From Crotophaga sulcirostris (taxonomy: Eukaryota > Chordata > Aves > Cuculiformes > Crotophagidae), in assembly GCA_013397455.1 (NCBI GenBank), contig VYZB01000119.1, positions 2,196,672-2,260,671 of the forward strand: 64,000 bases of DNA. The letters are read 5' to 3'. Within the stretch, counting starts at the first letter, position 1; each line of letters starts with the position of its first letter. Made by a program: the position numbers and the translations under genes. Below, in pieces: positions 1 through 13,063 of the stretch. Under the pieces are notes generated by a model, which saw only the letters and a list, made by a program, of their open reading frames with translations, did not search any database and was not told the DNA's origin.

Positions 1-3000
1 GTTATGTTGTTTATGTGAAGTTGCTTCAAAACTTCAAACATCAATAAAATGAAGCTCTCCTCACTCAAGGAAAAAAAGAAACTGAAACAGACTCCTAATT
101 TCATCTGTTTCCAACAGGTCTGTGCACTATTTGTGCTGTATATCATATGAGGAGGATACTTATGATGTGTATTCTTTATACTCAAAGGAGCTGAAGTTTT
201 ATGTGTGCTTGCTGAGTTGATCATGCAGGAGATAAAGGTACATGATGCTGTTTGGAGTGGAAACATTCAAGTTGGCTTGATGTCATTGTACCTATCAATA
301 GGCTCTGCCTGTTTTCATTCAAAACTGTTGAGAAATGCTGAGGTTGAGATTCTGAGTATGTAAAAAATATTTGATCAATACTTAAATCTCAAACATGAAG
401 CAATTCTGCTTTGGGGACGGTGGGTGGTATCTGAATGTGGTCTTTGTACCGGTTCTCAGAGAACCTGCATTTCCTGGTGCTACTCTGGTCATACAATAAC
501 AGATGAGATGTTTATCCTTCTGAATGGAGAAGAAAAAGCAGGAAACAACAGTTTAATGTTCATAAAATAGCCTTCAACCCATCCTTGATGCATATGGTGT
601 TTTTATTGGTGTGGGAGAACTTAAAGGCTATAGCAGTGAGCACTACAGAAATTCCAAATGTGAGCAGCTTATCTGCATTTACAGTGAGCTTCTGAAAGAA
701 ACAACGTGCATGTTTACTATATTGCAGCAGTGCTAGTCTGTCAAAGCATTTTTGTCCTAAAGCTTAATTTATATGATAGTTGCACTTCCTTCTGTATTTC
801 AAGTATTAATATAATTGCCTCTGGGTACATGGAATCGGCTTTGGTGGACAATTGCACTCAATTACCATGTTTATTAAAAGGTAAGCATTGTGCCAGGGGT
901 AGAAGTAACTCTTATAATTAACTTTTAGAAGCTGCAATTGCAAAAAATTATGCATTATTACTTTCTTCATGAGTTATATTACTTTCTGTGGGAATACAAT
1001 CAGAAAGCAGCTTAGACAGATTCTTGGGCTACGTTGTCCAGGTGTCCTGAATCATTTAAGGACAGTTTGGATTGGTGTCAGATTTGCCATATAGTAAGCT
1101 TGTGTAAGCACTCAGTTGATCAGAAATGTTTCACAGTTTTTAATCAACTTGAAGGGGCTTCAGATCATGTTTAATATTTTAATAGTGCTGAACACAGCCA
1201 ACGCTGGTAAAAACATTTATCTTCAACTGCCTATGGAAGGTAGCTCAGCTGTACCAGCACCAGTTCATACATGGGAAAAGGGGTCATCCAGTCCCCTGGC
1301 TTGCTCCAGGACACTTACCTGCCCAGGGACAGACATAGGACTTCAGGTCAGCTTCTCTAAATCACCACCCTAAACCTCCCTTTGGCTGTCTATACATCAG
1401 GAGAACAATTTTGTTGCCAAATTAAAACACAGGTCCTCTCTTCGCTGGAAAACAAATACGATAACACTTCTGAATTCATAGAGCTGGGTCTTTCCAGTCC
1501 TTCATGTCCCTTCTAACTTTTGGGCCATTGTCTGTTTTGGCTGTAGGGTATTTGAGTCTCCTTCCTTCTGAATAATTTTAAGTAGAAATCCTTACCTGAA
1601 GTGGAAAAACCTTTCCCAATACTATCACTGAATATGTCTTTTTTTTCTAGTGAAAAAAAATAAGTCTAGAAAAGCAATTGGGTTCCAGTGAATCAGTATT
1701 TTCTGCCAAAAGAAAATGTTTATTTGAAAATGCAGACCAACATCCTGTGCTGCTATGAATATACTAGTATTTATAAGTCTATACCTCTTCAGAGTTGAGA
1801 GCTTAACCTTTTACCTCCAGAGCTTAAACCATAGAAACTCTGTTTGAAGTGTGTGTTCAGTTCTCTCTGTGGAGAAAAAAATAGTGTGTTCCAGGAGCGC
1901 TTTCAAATTAAGCTGATGTTATGCAGTCTTCTGGTGAGCAGTACCATTTCACCTGCAGAAACCATCCATGGTTCCTTTTTCATAATACAATATATAGTTG
2001 AATCTAAATGGAGTTTTCTCTGATCGTGCTTGCATCCTTAATGTGTGCCTCTCCATGAACTCCCTGGTGATGTTTTTGCTTGCCCAGCGTCTTTCAGAAT
2101 GTAAATTTTTAGCATTTCTGAATTTTAAACAGGGTAGTATATTTTATAGCATTTTTGGCTAGCACTTATTAATTGGATTTTTCTGATTTATGGCAAGCTA
2201 AAGCATTGTCTCTCTCAAGCATATTAGTCCATCTGTCCTGGTCAAGGACATATTAATTTCTAATCTGTGTGAAATGCAAAATGTTTAGAAGGTGTCACCA
2301 GCTTCAGCAAGGGAGCAGTTATAATTTCTTCTTTCTTTAGGCAACATAGCATGTTTATAAAAATAATTAAGATGGTTATTTTGTGACTAAAACTGAAATG
2401 ATGGCTTTCTCAGAGAGTCAATATTTTTTCTTTTGGGGAGATTCTTCCGCATTTCTACCTGTAGTTTGCCATGCAGATTCTATATATATCAGGTTGGGAT
2501 TAATGAAAAAAAAGCCAAATATTGTTATTTTGGTTTGCTTTGTTGGCTTTGTTTTTTGAAATAAATATTAGGATATGTGAAATTATCTAGGTCATTAGAA
2601 TTTATATTTTAACAGAGTTTCTTTTGGGGGTTTGAGGTCTACATATGCTTCAGTTCTTCCTGGATGTTTTCACAATTTGTCCATATTTAAAAGTTCTCGT
2701 TACTCTTATTCTTTGCCTGTTATGCAGTAAATCACACATCAAAATGCACGTTAAGTGCTCTGTTACTGTAATACTGCAAGTCAGATACTGATTAAAGCTA
2801 AATTCATTGTGTAACATTTGTACTTCAAAGGTTAAACAGACTTCTATATACCCTATTCTTCAAGTACTTGTTTTTCCAAAGTGTGAAATTAGAGCTTCTC
2901 CAATTTCTAAGTCATTAATAAGTAGATTTCTGTGGGCAGTGCCACCTCTTTATTTGTCTTTCTTCTTCTGGGAAAGGCAGGCTTGGCTGCACGACAGTAC

Positions 3001-6000
3001 ATTAAAGTTTATCTTGCAATTCTTAGAAGATTCTTCCTATATTTAAACATCATCCTTTAGATAATAAAATGCAATTCTACAGTACTTGCTTCCTAACAAA
3101 GAGCCTTGATCCAATAGTATAGCTATTGCCTTCTTAGTGTAGAGAGCGTCCTCGTCCTTAAAACATCATTAATCAAAACCTAAAAACTTGATTTACGTGT
3201 TTATTCTGTGATGTTTTATTGTGATTTGGGGAGAGGGGAGGGAGCACACACATGACACAGTGACATGTAGAAGGAAATAGGAATAAAAAAGGAAAAATAA
3301 CCTTTTATACTCTGAGAAATAAAAAGCCCAGGCAGAAAAGCATTGTGAGGAGCAAAGACATTTAACATACCTCCAACTATTTCAAGATAGTGTCGAATAG
3401 CCACAGTTCAGTTAATGATAGGTCTTCCAGCTGATAAAACATCAAAAGTACTGCAAATCATGCCTGTGAGTTGCAGGTGGTGGGTCTAGGGATAAAGCCT
3501 CCCTATCCTTTGATTATTCTGAACTTATAGTAATCCTCCCTTTGCAGTTCTCTAAATGTATAATTGATCAGAAGAAATAATACATACCAGGTGCTGTGAT
3601 TACAGAGTTTAGCCTCACAAGAACTGATCAAAACAGCACTTCAACATTGAGTAGTAGTATTTAGTTAGACTAGTTAGATGTTCCTGGTAGACTTTTTCTA
3701 CTGATCTTTGACTCCTGCATTTCACTGGGGAGCTCCAAAGCCACTGCAGCTTTTTTGGAATAAATTCAAAATCTTAGAGGAATTTTAAGTGACGTTAATC
3801 TTCCTCCCAATCTACATCTTTCCTGTCTCTCTGCTTGAGGTAACATTCCTGGAAAAATCAGGCTGTACTTACGATTTCCTCAGGATACTTGAGTGAGTAA
3901 ATAGTGGGTAAGAAAACCTGGTCCAACTAATGGTTTCTCTCCCAGGGCTGCAAGGACCTGGCTTCAGGTTATTCTGAAGTGTGATGTTAAACTTACCAGT
4001 TACATGGGGATTATGTGGTTTTTATTGAGAACATAAATTGCAGATACTGAAGTTGCACGGGCTATGTTTTCATTCTTAGTGGTGATAAAAGAATATAGTT
4101 TATACTCATGCATCCTTAGGACACCATATAATGTTAGCATCTATATTCATCTGGCTGGCCAAAATAAGGTCAGCTGTGTTAAGTGAACACTTAGAAGGCA
4201 TTTTTCTGAGAAGGCGGCAGTTTGTGTGAAGGTTTTTTAAAGCCACACCAGCAAATCATTCAGCCTTAAACAGGTCCAGCTTATGCTACTGTTGAGATGT
4301 GACTAATTTTACACTTTATAAATCATGAATCAGACCTGGAAAATCAACAGATTAAAAATATATGTACTTGCTTGCCTTGTTTCTTGAGCGTGTCTTCATT
4401 TTTTTCTGCAGTGATGGAGGCTATGATTTTTATTTTTAGAAGAAAAAAACCAACCCTTCCCTACTCTGTGTTAAGAAAAACCCAAATTGTTCAAAGACTG
4501 ATCACAAGAATTGAGAACTTTGCATGCTTAAGATGGTTAGCTGGGAACGTTGTTGAGGGGTAATTTTTCACTATGTACTCGTCTGTAGTGATCATCAGTG
4601 AGCCTCAGTAGACCTATAGCTGTTTATACACTACAGACATTCTATCAGGGCTATAAAACCAGGCACTCAGACATTGCCATTACAACATCCTGTACAGTAT
4701 GGTCAAGCTAACTTACAGAATGAAACTATTTATTGTACATCTCTGCATAGCAACCAGCAGGATTCGACAGTTTATATTCTTTTTGAATGCAGATAACTTT
4801 CCATGCACTTATCAGTTTTGTTGCATGCTGAACCACTGTTGTGCTTTTGGAGAAGACCTTAGGGTAAATTTCTGATGGTCTAACAGTATTCCAGATTAAA
4901 CTGCTTATCATAATTCAAAGCCTATATATTACTGAATAAGAGGGCACTGCCATTTCCTTCATAAGTACAACATTTAACTAATTAAAAAAATGGGAAATAA
5001 AAGCTAAGAGTACGCTGAATTACTTAAATGTGGTTGTGGTGAATACACTCTAATTTATATAAAGAATCAACATTGTAGCATGCATCAGCAAACCATGCTT
5101 ATAAAAAAAGCGCACTTCCAAATTAATACTACTAACCACAGGGTTCTGATATAATTAGGAGTGATGATGGAAAAGAACTCTGTCTTGGAAAATTTTTAAG
5201 AATGTCAAACTTCTCCCTTTCTATGTCAGGATGAATATGAGACTTTAAGAATAAAATAAAACAACCACTCATAGAAGCCTTTGCCTTTCTGGACAATGCT
5301 TATGAACTGGTGTTCAAGGGCTTGCCAGGAATGTGGATAATGCATTTTCATCTCTGCTTCAAATCAGGAACCAAAAAAAATTTTCTATATAAAGTTCGAT
5401 AACATAGAAATCTACTTTTAAAGGGTGGTCAAGAAATAAATGCTAGTTCAGTTTTTACAGAAAAATGAAACATTTTATCTATGCTATCATATTTATTATA
5501 GTTTACCTACTGTTGAGAGCTCTGTTCTGGGGCTCTTTTCCATGCTTTCTTTATCTTTGCACCAAAAGACCAAGACAGAAAAGAGGTGAGAGTGGTAAAA
5601 ACAGTTATTCCAGAGACCAGTCATTTGCATGAGTATATCCTACCAAATCAGTGAAGAATGTCACTGTTAAAGATTTATATTCACTGATCTCCTCATCAGT
5701 AATTCTTAAGTCTCGAATGCTTGATGATAAAAGTGAAATTTGAATGGGGATCTGAAGAAAAATGAGTTTAACTACAAAAGCTAGGAATTGCAGCTTGTAG
5801 TACTTGCATATTTATATCTTCTAACATGCTTGTGCTGAATTTTCTTCAGACCACATTCCATGAATGTGTACTTACAGGGTGTACTGGTATTTAATACAGG
5901 GTAATTCTAAAAAGACTGTGAATGCATCATGTGGATGAAACTGAATCTCCAGACATTTCTGTGTGTGGCAGGTGCAGTATTCTTATGAAATAAACATTAC

Positions 6001-9000
6001 TTCTTGCTGTGGTTTGTTTCCATATGCATGGCAAAGTTTGGAGAATTAGTGTACAACACAGAAGATAAGAGTTGTATGATTCCTATTGGCATCTTTGGTT
6101 GAGACTTGGATTTGGGATGTACAATTTATCATGTTGTTCCCAAAGACTGCATTCCTGTACAGTGCTTGGAATGTAGTAGAATTCTGTCCCTCACGAAAAG
6201 GATTTTAAATTCCATATTGAGTGACCAAGGTTAGGAGAGAAGGTGTGACTTTTACAACAGTAAAAGCAGTGCCTTTTTTTTTTTTTAACTGTGAAGCAGA
6301 GAGTGAGGATGCTTTCAAAAACTCGAGGTTGTTTGGATTGGGAATGATGCAAATTTTGAAAATGGTATAAAAATGGCTTCATATACAGCTTCTCAAAGGA
6401 AATTGCTGTAATAAATTAGGAGTGAGGCTCTTGTAAGCTTTCTTTGAAATCGGGTGGGCTGATCATATATAAACTTGACAACAAGCAGACAAGAGTTGAG
6501 TGGGGAGGCCCAAGAAAGCTTCAGCCTCTCCCTTTTCCTTCTGTTGCCATCGGAGGGCGTTTGCTCAGGATTTCCTTTCTGTCATTCGATTCTATGCATG
6601 TGTGAAATAGATGCTCGGTCTTCAGAAACAACCTATATATTTTGGTTAATCTCTGCTTAGCCTTCAGAACGTCTGTAGGAAATCTATTGATTTCAGTGAA
6701 TTAGAGCACTATTAAAGAAAACCAATCAAGCATGGAGTTTAAAATGGATACCCACCTGCTTAAAGTTAAGCTTTTGCTTATACTTTGCTGATATGGGACT
6801 TGCTTCATATCTGTATCCATGTGGAAGTGAAATGGATATACAGGAACTAAATTGGCCGAGAAACTGTTTTATGAATAGATGTATCTCCTTTTGAGGGGGG
6901 GAAAAAGATCTTGTGGGTTTTATCCCAGCAATGTCACAGACAACTGCTTAATTGGGGATCCGCCTACCAGAAGTGTCATCCAGATTCTATTTTTGCTATA
7001 TTTCTATTCTCATTAATGCAATTTAATCTAAAGAGCTCACTTCCACAGATTTCCATTAATTTTCTTTAGTATGTTAATGATAAAATGTATTTTACTTCGT
7101 ACAAGTGAAATTACTTATACGTGTGTTACTGAGTGGCAGTATCTCCTACCAACTGGATTGCCATTGAATCCTGATTCTGTATATTTTATAAGATTTGGAA
7201 TTTAACGGATTGATACAATCCACTTGTTCAAATGAAGCAGAAAATTACATTCGTATGTAAAGCTGATGGTGAAACTCAACATTTCAAGTAGAAAAGAGCT
7301 GGGAAGGTTGGGAGAAATGGATTCTTTGAGCAGGAGGATGAAGACCTGTATTAGAAATCCATGAGATTTTGAGTTGAGAGAAATCCAGCTCAAACTGATT
7401 TCCTTTTCCTACTCTTTTTGAATCCGGGTGGTAAGTTTTTCTAATTAATGACTGACTGTCTCTTACCTTTAGAGTGATGTGCGCAAGTGTATTTTCAAAA
7501 GTTAGGTAAAATATGCTTAAACTTCTGCTAAAGCCACTGGCACTGATGACCAAAATACAAAGGAATCCATTATTGATGTATGGCTGGGGAAAGAGGGAAA
7601 GGCCAGGCTAGCAAATCTCTTATTTTTCAAGGTACTATCTTAAACTTCCAAGGTATATTCTACTTATAGGGAAAAGTCAAGTTATGTACAACATCCTGTG
7701 TCATCATGCCATGGTCTTGTGGAAGTCTGCGTGAGGCTTGGGAAGTTGAGGTGCAGTTTTCGGTGGGAGCAGGCTGGGAGCAAGTGAGGATCGTGCACAG
7801 TGAGATGGAAACAGGCTGAAATCTGGTTCCTGTCAGGTTCTCATGGGGCACATTGACCTGCTTGTGAGGCAGTCTTGCAGGTGAAGGTTTTCGGTAATGG
7901 TACTCCTTTTTTTTTCCTTTCCTTGTGCCTCTGGAGCTGAGATAGCGTTGCAGCAGTAACAGCCCTTGTGTGGTGTGTTAGCGACTACAGCCACAGCGCG
8001 CTCACCTTGCTTCAGGCCCCGTGGGAATACTCCCTTTTGGTTCCCTTGGAAACACAGTGTTTTGTTACTACATGCTGATGAGATGTGCCATGTAAAATTG
8101 TGTACCAAGTTAAAACAGAAAGGAAATAATCCCTAACCAATCTGATTTTAAATAAAAGTGATGAAAAGACCGTTCAGGCTTGTTGCCCAACTACTACTTG
8201 TAACCGTTTGGCTGCAGTGCCATGTCAACTCCAACCCAAGCTTTTCTCTCAGCCTTGGAATAGAGCTGAATCCAATAGTCACTATGTGATAATAATACAT
8301 TATGCAAGAGTGTCATCACTATAGAGTACTGGGTAAATGCACTGTAACCTCAGGTTTGTAATGATACAGAGGTGAACAGTCAGCAATTAGGATAATGTTC
8401 TTTAAACCTAAAGATGCTGACCGTTATCAGGTCTTTTGGCACAAACCAACAGCTCCTGAGCTTAGGTTGGTTTTTTTGTGTGTGTTGTTGTTTTATGAAA
8501 CTTACCAGAGCCCTGATGTTTTATAGCATTATTTATGGCATTTGCAGAAACTGGAGGGGGAGACAGAGTTAGTGAAGCAGATTTGCAGAGCTTTTTTTGG
8601 TATAGTCAAGTACACGGTTCCCAAGTTACAATATTTTGGTGATATAATTTCAAGAATAAGTTTAATAACTAAGACAACAGCAAACTTTCAGGAATCAGCA
8701 TAAGATCAGGGTACATAAAGGGTCAATAAAAATGTGAGGGCCTAATGAATTTGACTGAAGGGAAACAGTAAGTAAAGCACATCCTTTCCCTAAATGAGAG
8801 ACACAACTGGCTGTGTCAACAGGCACAGCTCTCCAGGCAACGGGTCAGTGTGTTGAGCAAGATCTGTGCCATAGGTAAAATAACTTCTTTTAAACGACTG
8901 TCTGCAGAGTTTTATGGCTGAGCCAGGCTGTAGCACCCTTTTTGTTTTCAGAAAAACAATTCCATTGAGTTTCATACAATAGACAAAAATGTATGCTTAA

Positions 9001-10944
9001 CCTGAAAAAACAAAGCCATAGTAGCCTTAGACAACTTGTAATGCAGCACAGTACATGTTTTGGTTTGGAAATGGTGGATTACCAGATACAAGTATTTTGC
9101 AATAGAAGACTCTTAATCCTCAATAATATTGCTTCTAAGAGCTAATAAAATTTGCTACATGTGTAAGTACATAATACACTTACCCGGATTTTCTGGAAAG
9201 ATCTTTGCTGCATTCCTGAAAATAGACTTCCTAAGGCACAGGGTTGATTCACATCAGTTCTTGTTAACCTTCTAAGCTAAAATAAAATGGGTGGTGTTTG
9301 AATGCTAACCTTTAATTACTAGAGTGAAGTGTATTTACTGAATCTGTCTTGCAGAATTGAAAGGGTTCGTTTGCATTTTGATGAATTGATTGTGAGATAA
9401 AGTTTGCAGGATCTAGTCCTTGAATGTTAGTTTTGGAAGAAAACTAAAATGTGGGACCTAGGTTCTTCTAGAATTTTAAAAATAATTCCAAAAATTTTAC
9501 CAACATTTGGGATCCCTCCCAAATGGAGGGAAATACATAGACAGGATACAGATTTATGTGTTATGAATAAATGTTTTTCTTAGCAGCTTTCAAGAACAGT
9601 CCAATATTAAAAATAGAACCATGTACAGATGGTATTTGGAAGGCATTACTGATGATGATCTAGACATTTATAAGAGTGTTTCAACAATATTTCCTCATTT
9701 CAATAAAATAGGCTGTTTGAAAAAATTCTGCTCTCTTTTCCCCTTTGGGAGCAAAAAAGTAAAATGACCACAATTATTTGAAGTTATAACGTTATTTATT
9801 TTCAAGATAGATTGATTCTGTGATGTAAGAATGTACCGTATACCATTATAGTGGGTTGTGGTACATAAATGAGCTCTTTTCTTCCTTTTCTGACTTTAAG
9901 CAGCCTGGACTATGAAATCTATGGGGTAAGTCTTTCTGAGGTACTCCAACATATCCAGAAGCAGATAAATACCTAAATTTAGTTCTGCAGGTGTCGTTTT
10001 CAGGAAGAAAAGAGCACTTCCAAAACAAAAAAAGTCTTAAGCACTTGCCTTTATTCACAGTGCATAAGAATCACTTCTGTTTGACTTTTCTTCCACATTG
10101 CTGCCTGGTGTGGAAGCAAGGGATAGCAGTAATGAGGTTAAAAGAACCAAGATTGGTATTGTGGAGGAAATATAAATAGATTCCAAATGTGAATAGCACA
10201 GATGCATAAGTCACTCTGTGGTCAATGCCTGTCACATCATTAAGAAAAAGAATTTGTAGAAGTCTAAGGCTTTACTTTCCATCTTCAGTCAGTGACCTTT
10301 TCCTTACCAACCAGAATGGCTGAATGAGATTTCCTGAGATATTCAGAAACTTATTTTCTAAATAAAATCTCCTATCAGCTTATGAGGTTTAAGAGGAGCA
10401 CTACAGATTCATCACGTTCCTCCTTTGTCTCTGCATCCTGGCAGAAGAATTTGTTTGGTGGTGTTCTGTACAGCTGAACAAAGCAGAGCATTATGTTCCT
10501 GTTATGTTGTCATCTTTATGAAATCCAGTATCTACCAAAACTTTAAACCAGTGAAAAATAAAAGGAAAATCCTTGAAAAATCATCATCCGGAAACTTATG
10601 GTGATTCTTCTGTCCAATTTTTTCATGTAACTGCCAATATCATGCCTCTTTTATGATTATATGTGCATTTTATCTTCAAGAAGTATATATGGTCAGCCAC
10701 TTTCTTTTATCTGTGAAATGTGTAAAACCAGTTGACTTCAATGCTTGTCAAACATGTAATGGAGTGCAATGTGGCTCGTATTTAGATATAATTTCCCTAC
10801 GCATCTGAAAATGAAGGACAATGGTGGAATGTTTTGTCTGATACAAATCAGGCAGGGGAAATTGGGCCAAGGATATTTGTCAAGCTCTCAATAAAAATCA
10901 GTTGTTATTTTCATACCTGTGGGAAGGGGGGAGGAAGAGCTTTA
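1..10944. other. Non-coding DNA, no recognised gene or repeat
   Basis: AT-rich sequence with stops in all frames. The longest open frames are short (85 codons at 1116-1373 on the plus strand; 91 codons at 7833-8108 on the minus strand), and none resembles a protein I know. There is no CpG-rich promoter-like stretch. Small features inside are a run of 13 T at 6274-6286, a POU octamer ATTTGCAT at 5623-5630 and a short hairpin at 9504-9525. Intronic or intergenic status cannot be decided from the sequence. Confidence 0.7.
9504..9530. repeat. Short inverted repeat with two alternative stems
   Basis: CATTTGGGA at 9504-9512 is perfectly complementary to TCCCAAATG at 9517-9525 across a 4-base loop. 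An overlapping alternative stem pairs CCCTCC (9514-9519) with GGAGGG (9525-9530). The two stems exclude each other. There is no sign that the site is transcribed, so function is unknown and chance is a good explanation. Confidence 0.5.
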
Positions 10945-10946
10945 GA

Positions 10947-11166
10947 GGGTTTTTGAATTGTGACATAAGTGATCTCTAGCCTAATGTCCTGCTGAAAGCA
11001 GGGTCATCCAAAAGAGCAGATTGGGTTACTCAGGGCTTTATGCAGCTGGGCCTTGAAAACTGCCAAGGATAGAGGTGGCACAACCTCTCTGGACCCTGTT
11101 CCACAGCTTGACTGTCCTCACAGGAAAAAAGTCTTTCGTTAAATCCTCTGTGAACTTCCTCCTTTT
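10947..11166 (-). mobile_element. CR1 LINE fragment, 3' region, minus strand
   Basis: Read on the minus strand, this follows the familiar order of an avian CR1 3' end. It has a remnant of the ORF2 C-terminus (the stretch that in intact copies reads like FFTVRV..W..LP..V), then a 'valine-glutamate-leucine' type block, then the 3' UTR with the TGCTTTCAGCAGG motif (plus-strand CCTGCTGAAAGCAGG at about 10990-11005). Plus-strand landmarks are CACAACCTCTCTGGACCCTG near 11080-11100 and TTCCACAGCTTGACTGTCCT near 11099-11120. The copy is 5'-truncated, carries indels and has lost the final octamer tail, so it is an old, dead insertion. The poly-T-rich DNA just beyond 11166 is probably not part of it. 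Confidence 0.85.
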
Positions 11167-12742
11167 TTTTCTCTCCTATTTATTCCACTCCTTTTTTTTT
11201 TCCCACCATGCCACCTGTGTGAAGAGCAAGGGTAATTAAACCCTAAAATTACCTGTAAATATTGAAAGTCCAGCAGCTTTGCAGAATCTGTTTTTTGTTA
11301 TTTGAGAAATTATTGTGGGAATTGGGAATATCTTGTTATAGTGAGATGTTTTCACCATGTTAGGAAACAGGACCAAAAAATAAAAATAAAATTTTACTAA
11401 AACAAAATGCTAATCTGCAAGTATAACTAATTTGACTGCTATGCATTTGAAAATAATTCATTCTCTGGGGAGGACTGGTTGCATGTGAAACACATACAAT
11501 GGTCGCTTAAGCCTTTTTGTGAAATCACATAGGAGCAGACAAGGTTCAATAAACAAACATTTCAAAGTGTCAGGTCTTTGCTGTATTCAGAAATGTCCAA
11601 GGCCAAATTCAGAGAGACTCTGCTTGTTCTGTGTTGGCTTCATATGAACTATGTCTATGGATATTTTATTTTGTTAGAGTGAGATCATAATTAAATTGCA
11701 GGAAAAGTTTCCTGAATTATCATTCCAGGCTTCAGAGGGAAGGGAAGCTGAACTGCAAATCCTCCAGGAGTCACTTGTAATGTGACTTATTTTATTGTAT
11801 TATTAATTGTTATTCCTGGAAAGGTGGATTCAGGGCAACAGGTTATCATTCTTTGATGCAACAACAGCTCCAGTGAAACAAAAACATCTCTTATATAAAA
11901 TGTTCAAAATCTGAATGAAACAACTATCTTTGATCAGCAACAGGTGCTAAGTACAGGGAGTTTAATGAAAAAGTGACCCTCTGTCTTTCCGAAACCCCTC
12001 CAGTTAACTTTATAGCTTGAACTAAGTTTCCTCTTCCTCTCTCCGGAGGCTGCTGCACACTCCCACAGTTCTCTGTGCACCTGGATCAAAAGGGCTGCAT
12101 TGCATGTGGAACAGGGGATTACCAGAGTACAAAAGCACTGGAAGTTAATAATTTTAGGTCAGATCTAATTGAATCTCCTACAGAAGCATTGTTAGTTTTG
12201 GTTGAGGTTTCTTTGACCAAAAAACCTTGAAGCATTGCCAATAAGAAATGTATAATTTTCTACTCTGATTTTCTTTGTGTTACAGTATTCTTCATGGGAA
12301 ATCCCCTTTCCTCATGTTCAAAGACACAGTGCTTTGCATGCTTGTGCTGTGATGAGTTTGGGAAATAAAAGGGGCACATGCAGTAGGAAAGGGCTGCATA
12401 TGCATTTCAGGATGAAAATGAATGCTTTCAGTTCTGATTTGTCCTTATGACTTGCTTTAGCAATTTAGATGCCTGTCTTTGGGTTGAGACTACCTTAGTC
12501 CACTCTTTTAGCCGATGCAATTCTCAGAAACTTCGCAGGAAGTAACTATGGTGGCCTAGCACTTGCTGACAAAATTCACACTGTTCTCCTGTAGCTGATC
12601 AAGAATTCCCAGCACTTCTCTCTTCCACTAAGGAAATGTGTTGTGTGTGCATTTAAGTAAGCTGCATGGCTTTTAGCTTGTTTAAATCTAAGGATATTTC
12701 ATCAGCACTGCAAAAGAGATTCATCATTAATTGGAACATCTA
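11167..12742. other. Non-coding DNA between two CR1 copies
   Basis: I see no gene, RNA or recognisable repeat. Two short T-runs (around 11163-11200) sit at the left edge beside the CR1 fragment. The remainder is AT-rich with frequent stops. Confidence 0.65.
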
Positions 12743-13063
12743 GCCCCTAAAAGGAGGTTGTAGTCAGGCAGGGGTTGGTCTCTTCTCTCAGGTGACCAGT
12801 GACAGAACTAGAGGACATGCACTCAAGCTTCATCAGGGAAAGTTTAGGCTTGATATTAGGAAAAAGTTCTTCACTGAAAGGGTAATTAGCCATTGGAATG
12901 CACTGCCCAGGCAGGTGGTGGAGTTGCCATCCCTGGAGGTGTTTAAGGGTAGATTGGATGAGGCACTCAGTGCCATGATTTAGATGATGGGTTAGTGTTG
13001 GTGTTGTGTTATAGGTTGGACTTGATGATCTCAAAGGACCTTTCCAACCTTGTGATGCTGTGA
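12743..13063 (+). mobile_element. CR1 LINE, 5'-truncated, intact ORF2 C-terminus
   Basis: This is a plus-strand CR1 3' end. From 12747 the frame is open through the C-terminal end of the CR1 ORF2 polyprotein (endonuclease plus reverse transcriptase in full-length elements), with [35 protein letters not shown] and RLDEALSAM, ending at a TAG at 12981-12983. The usual CR1 3' UTR follows, with GGTTGGACTTGATGATCTC and CCTTTCCAACCTTGTGATGCTGTGA. Only about 78 of roughly 900 or more ORF2 codons remain, so it cannot move. It differs from the 42.6-kb copy at about 15 of 240 aligned bases by my count, so the two belong to one subfamily. The 117-codon frame on the opposite strand (12747-13100) is its antisense shadow. 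Confidence 0.92.

Noticed and set aside
6690..6712. TATTGATTTCAGTGAATTAG, and similar motifs near 10730 and 13875, as further copies of the 58.7-kb repeat
   Set aside because: Only about 12-15 bases match each time and the flanks do not align, so chance cannot be excluded.
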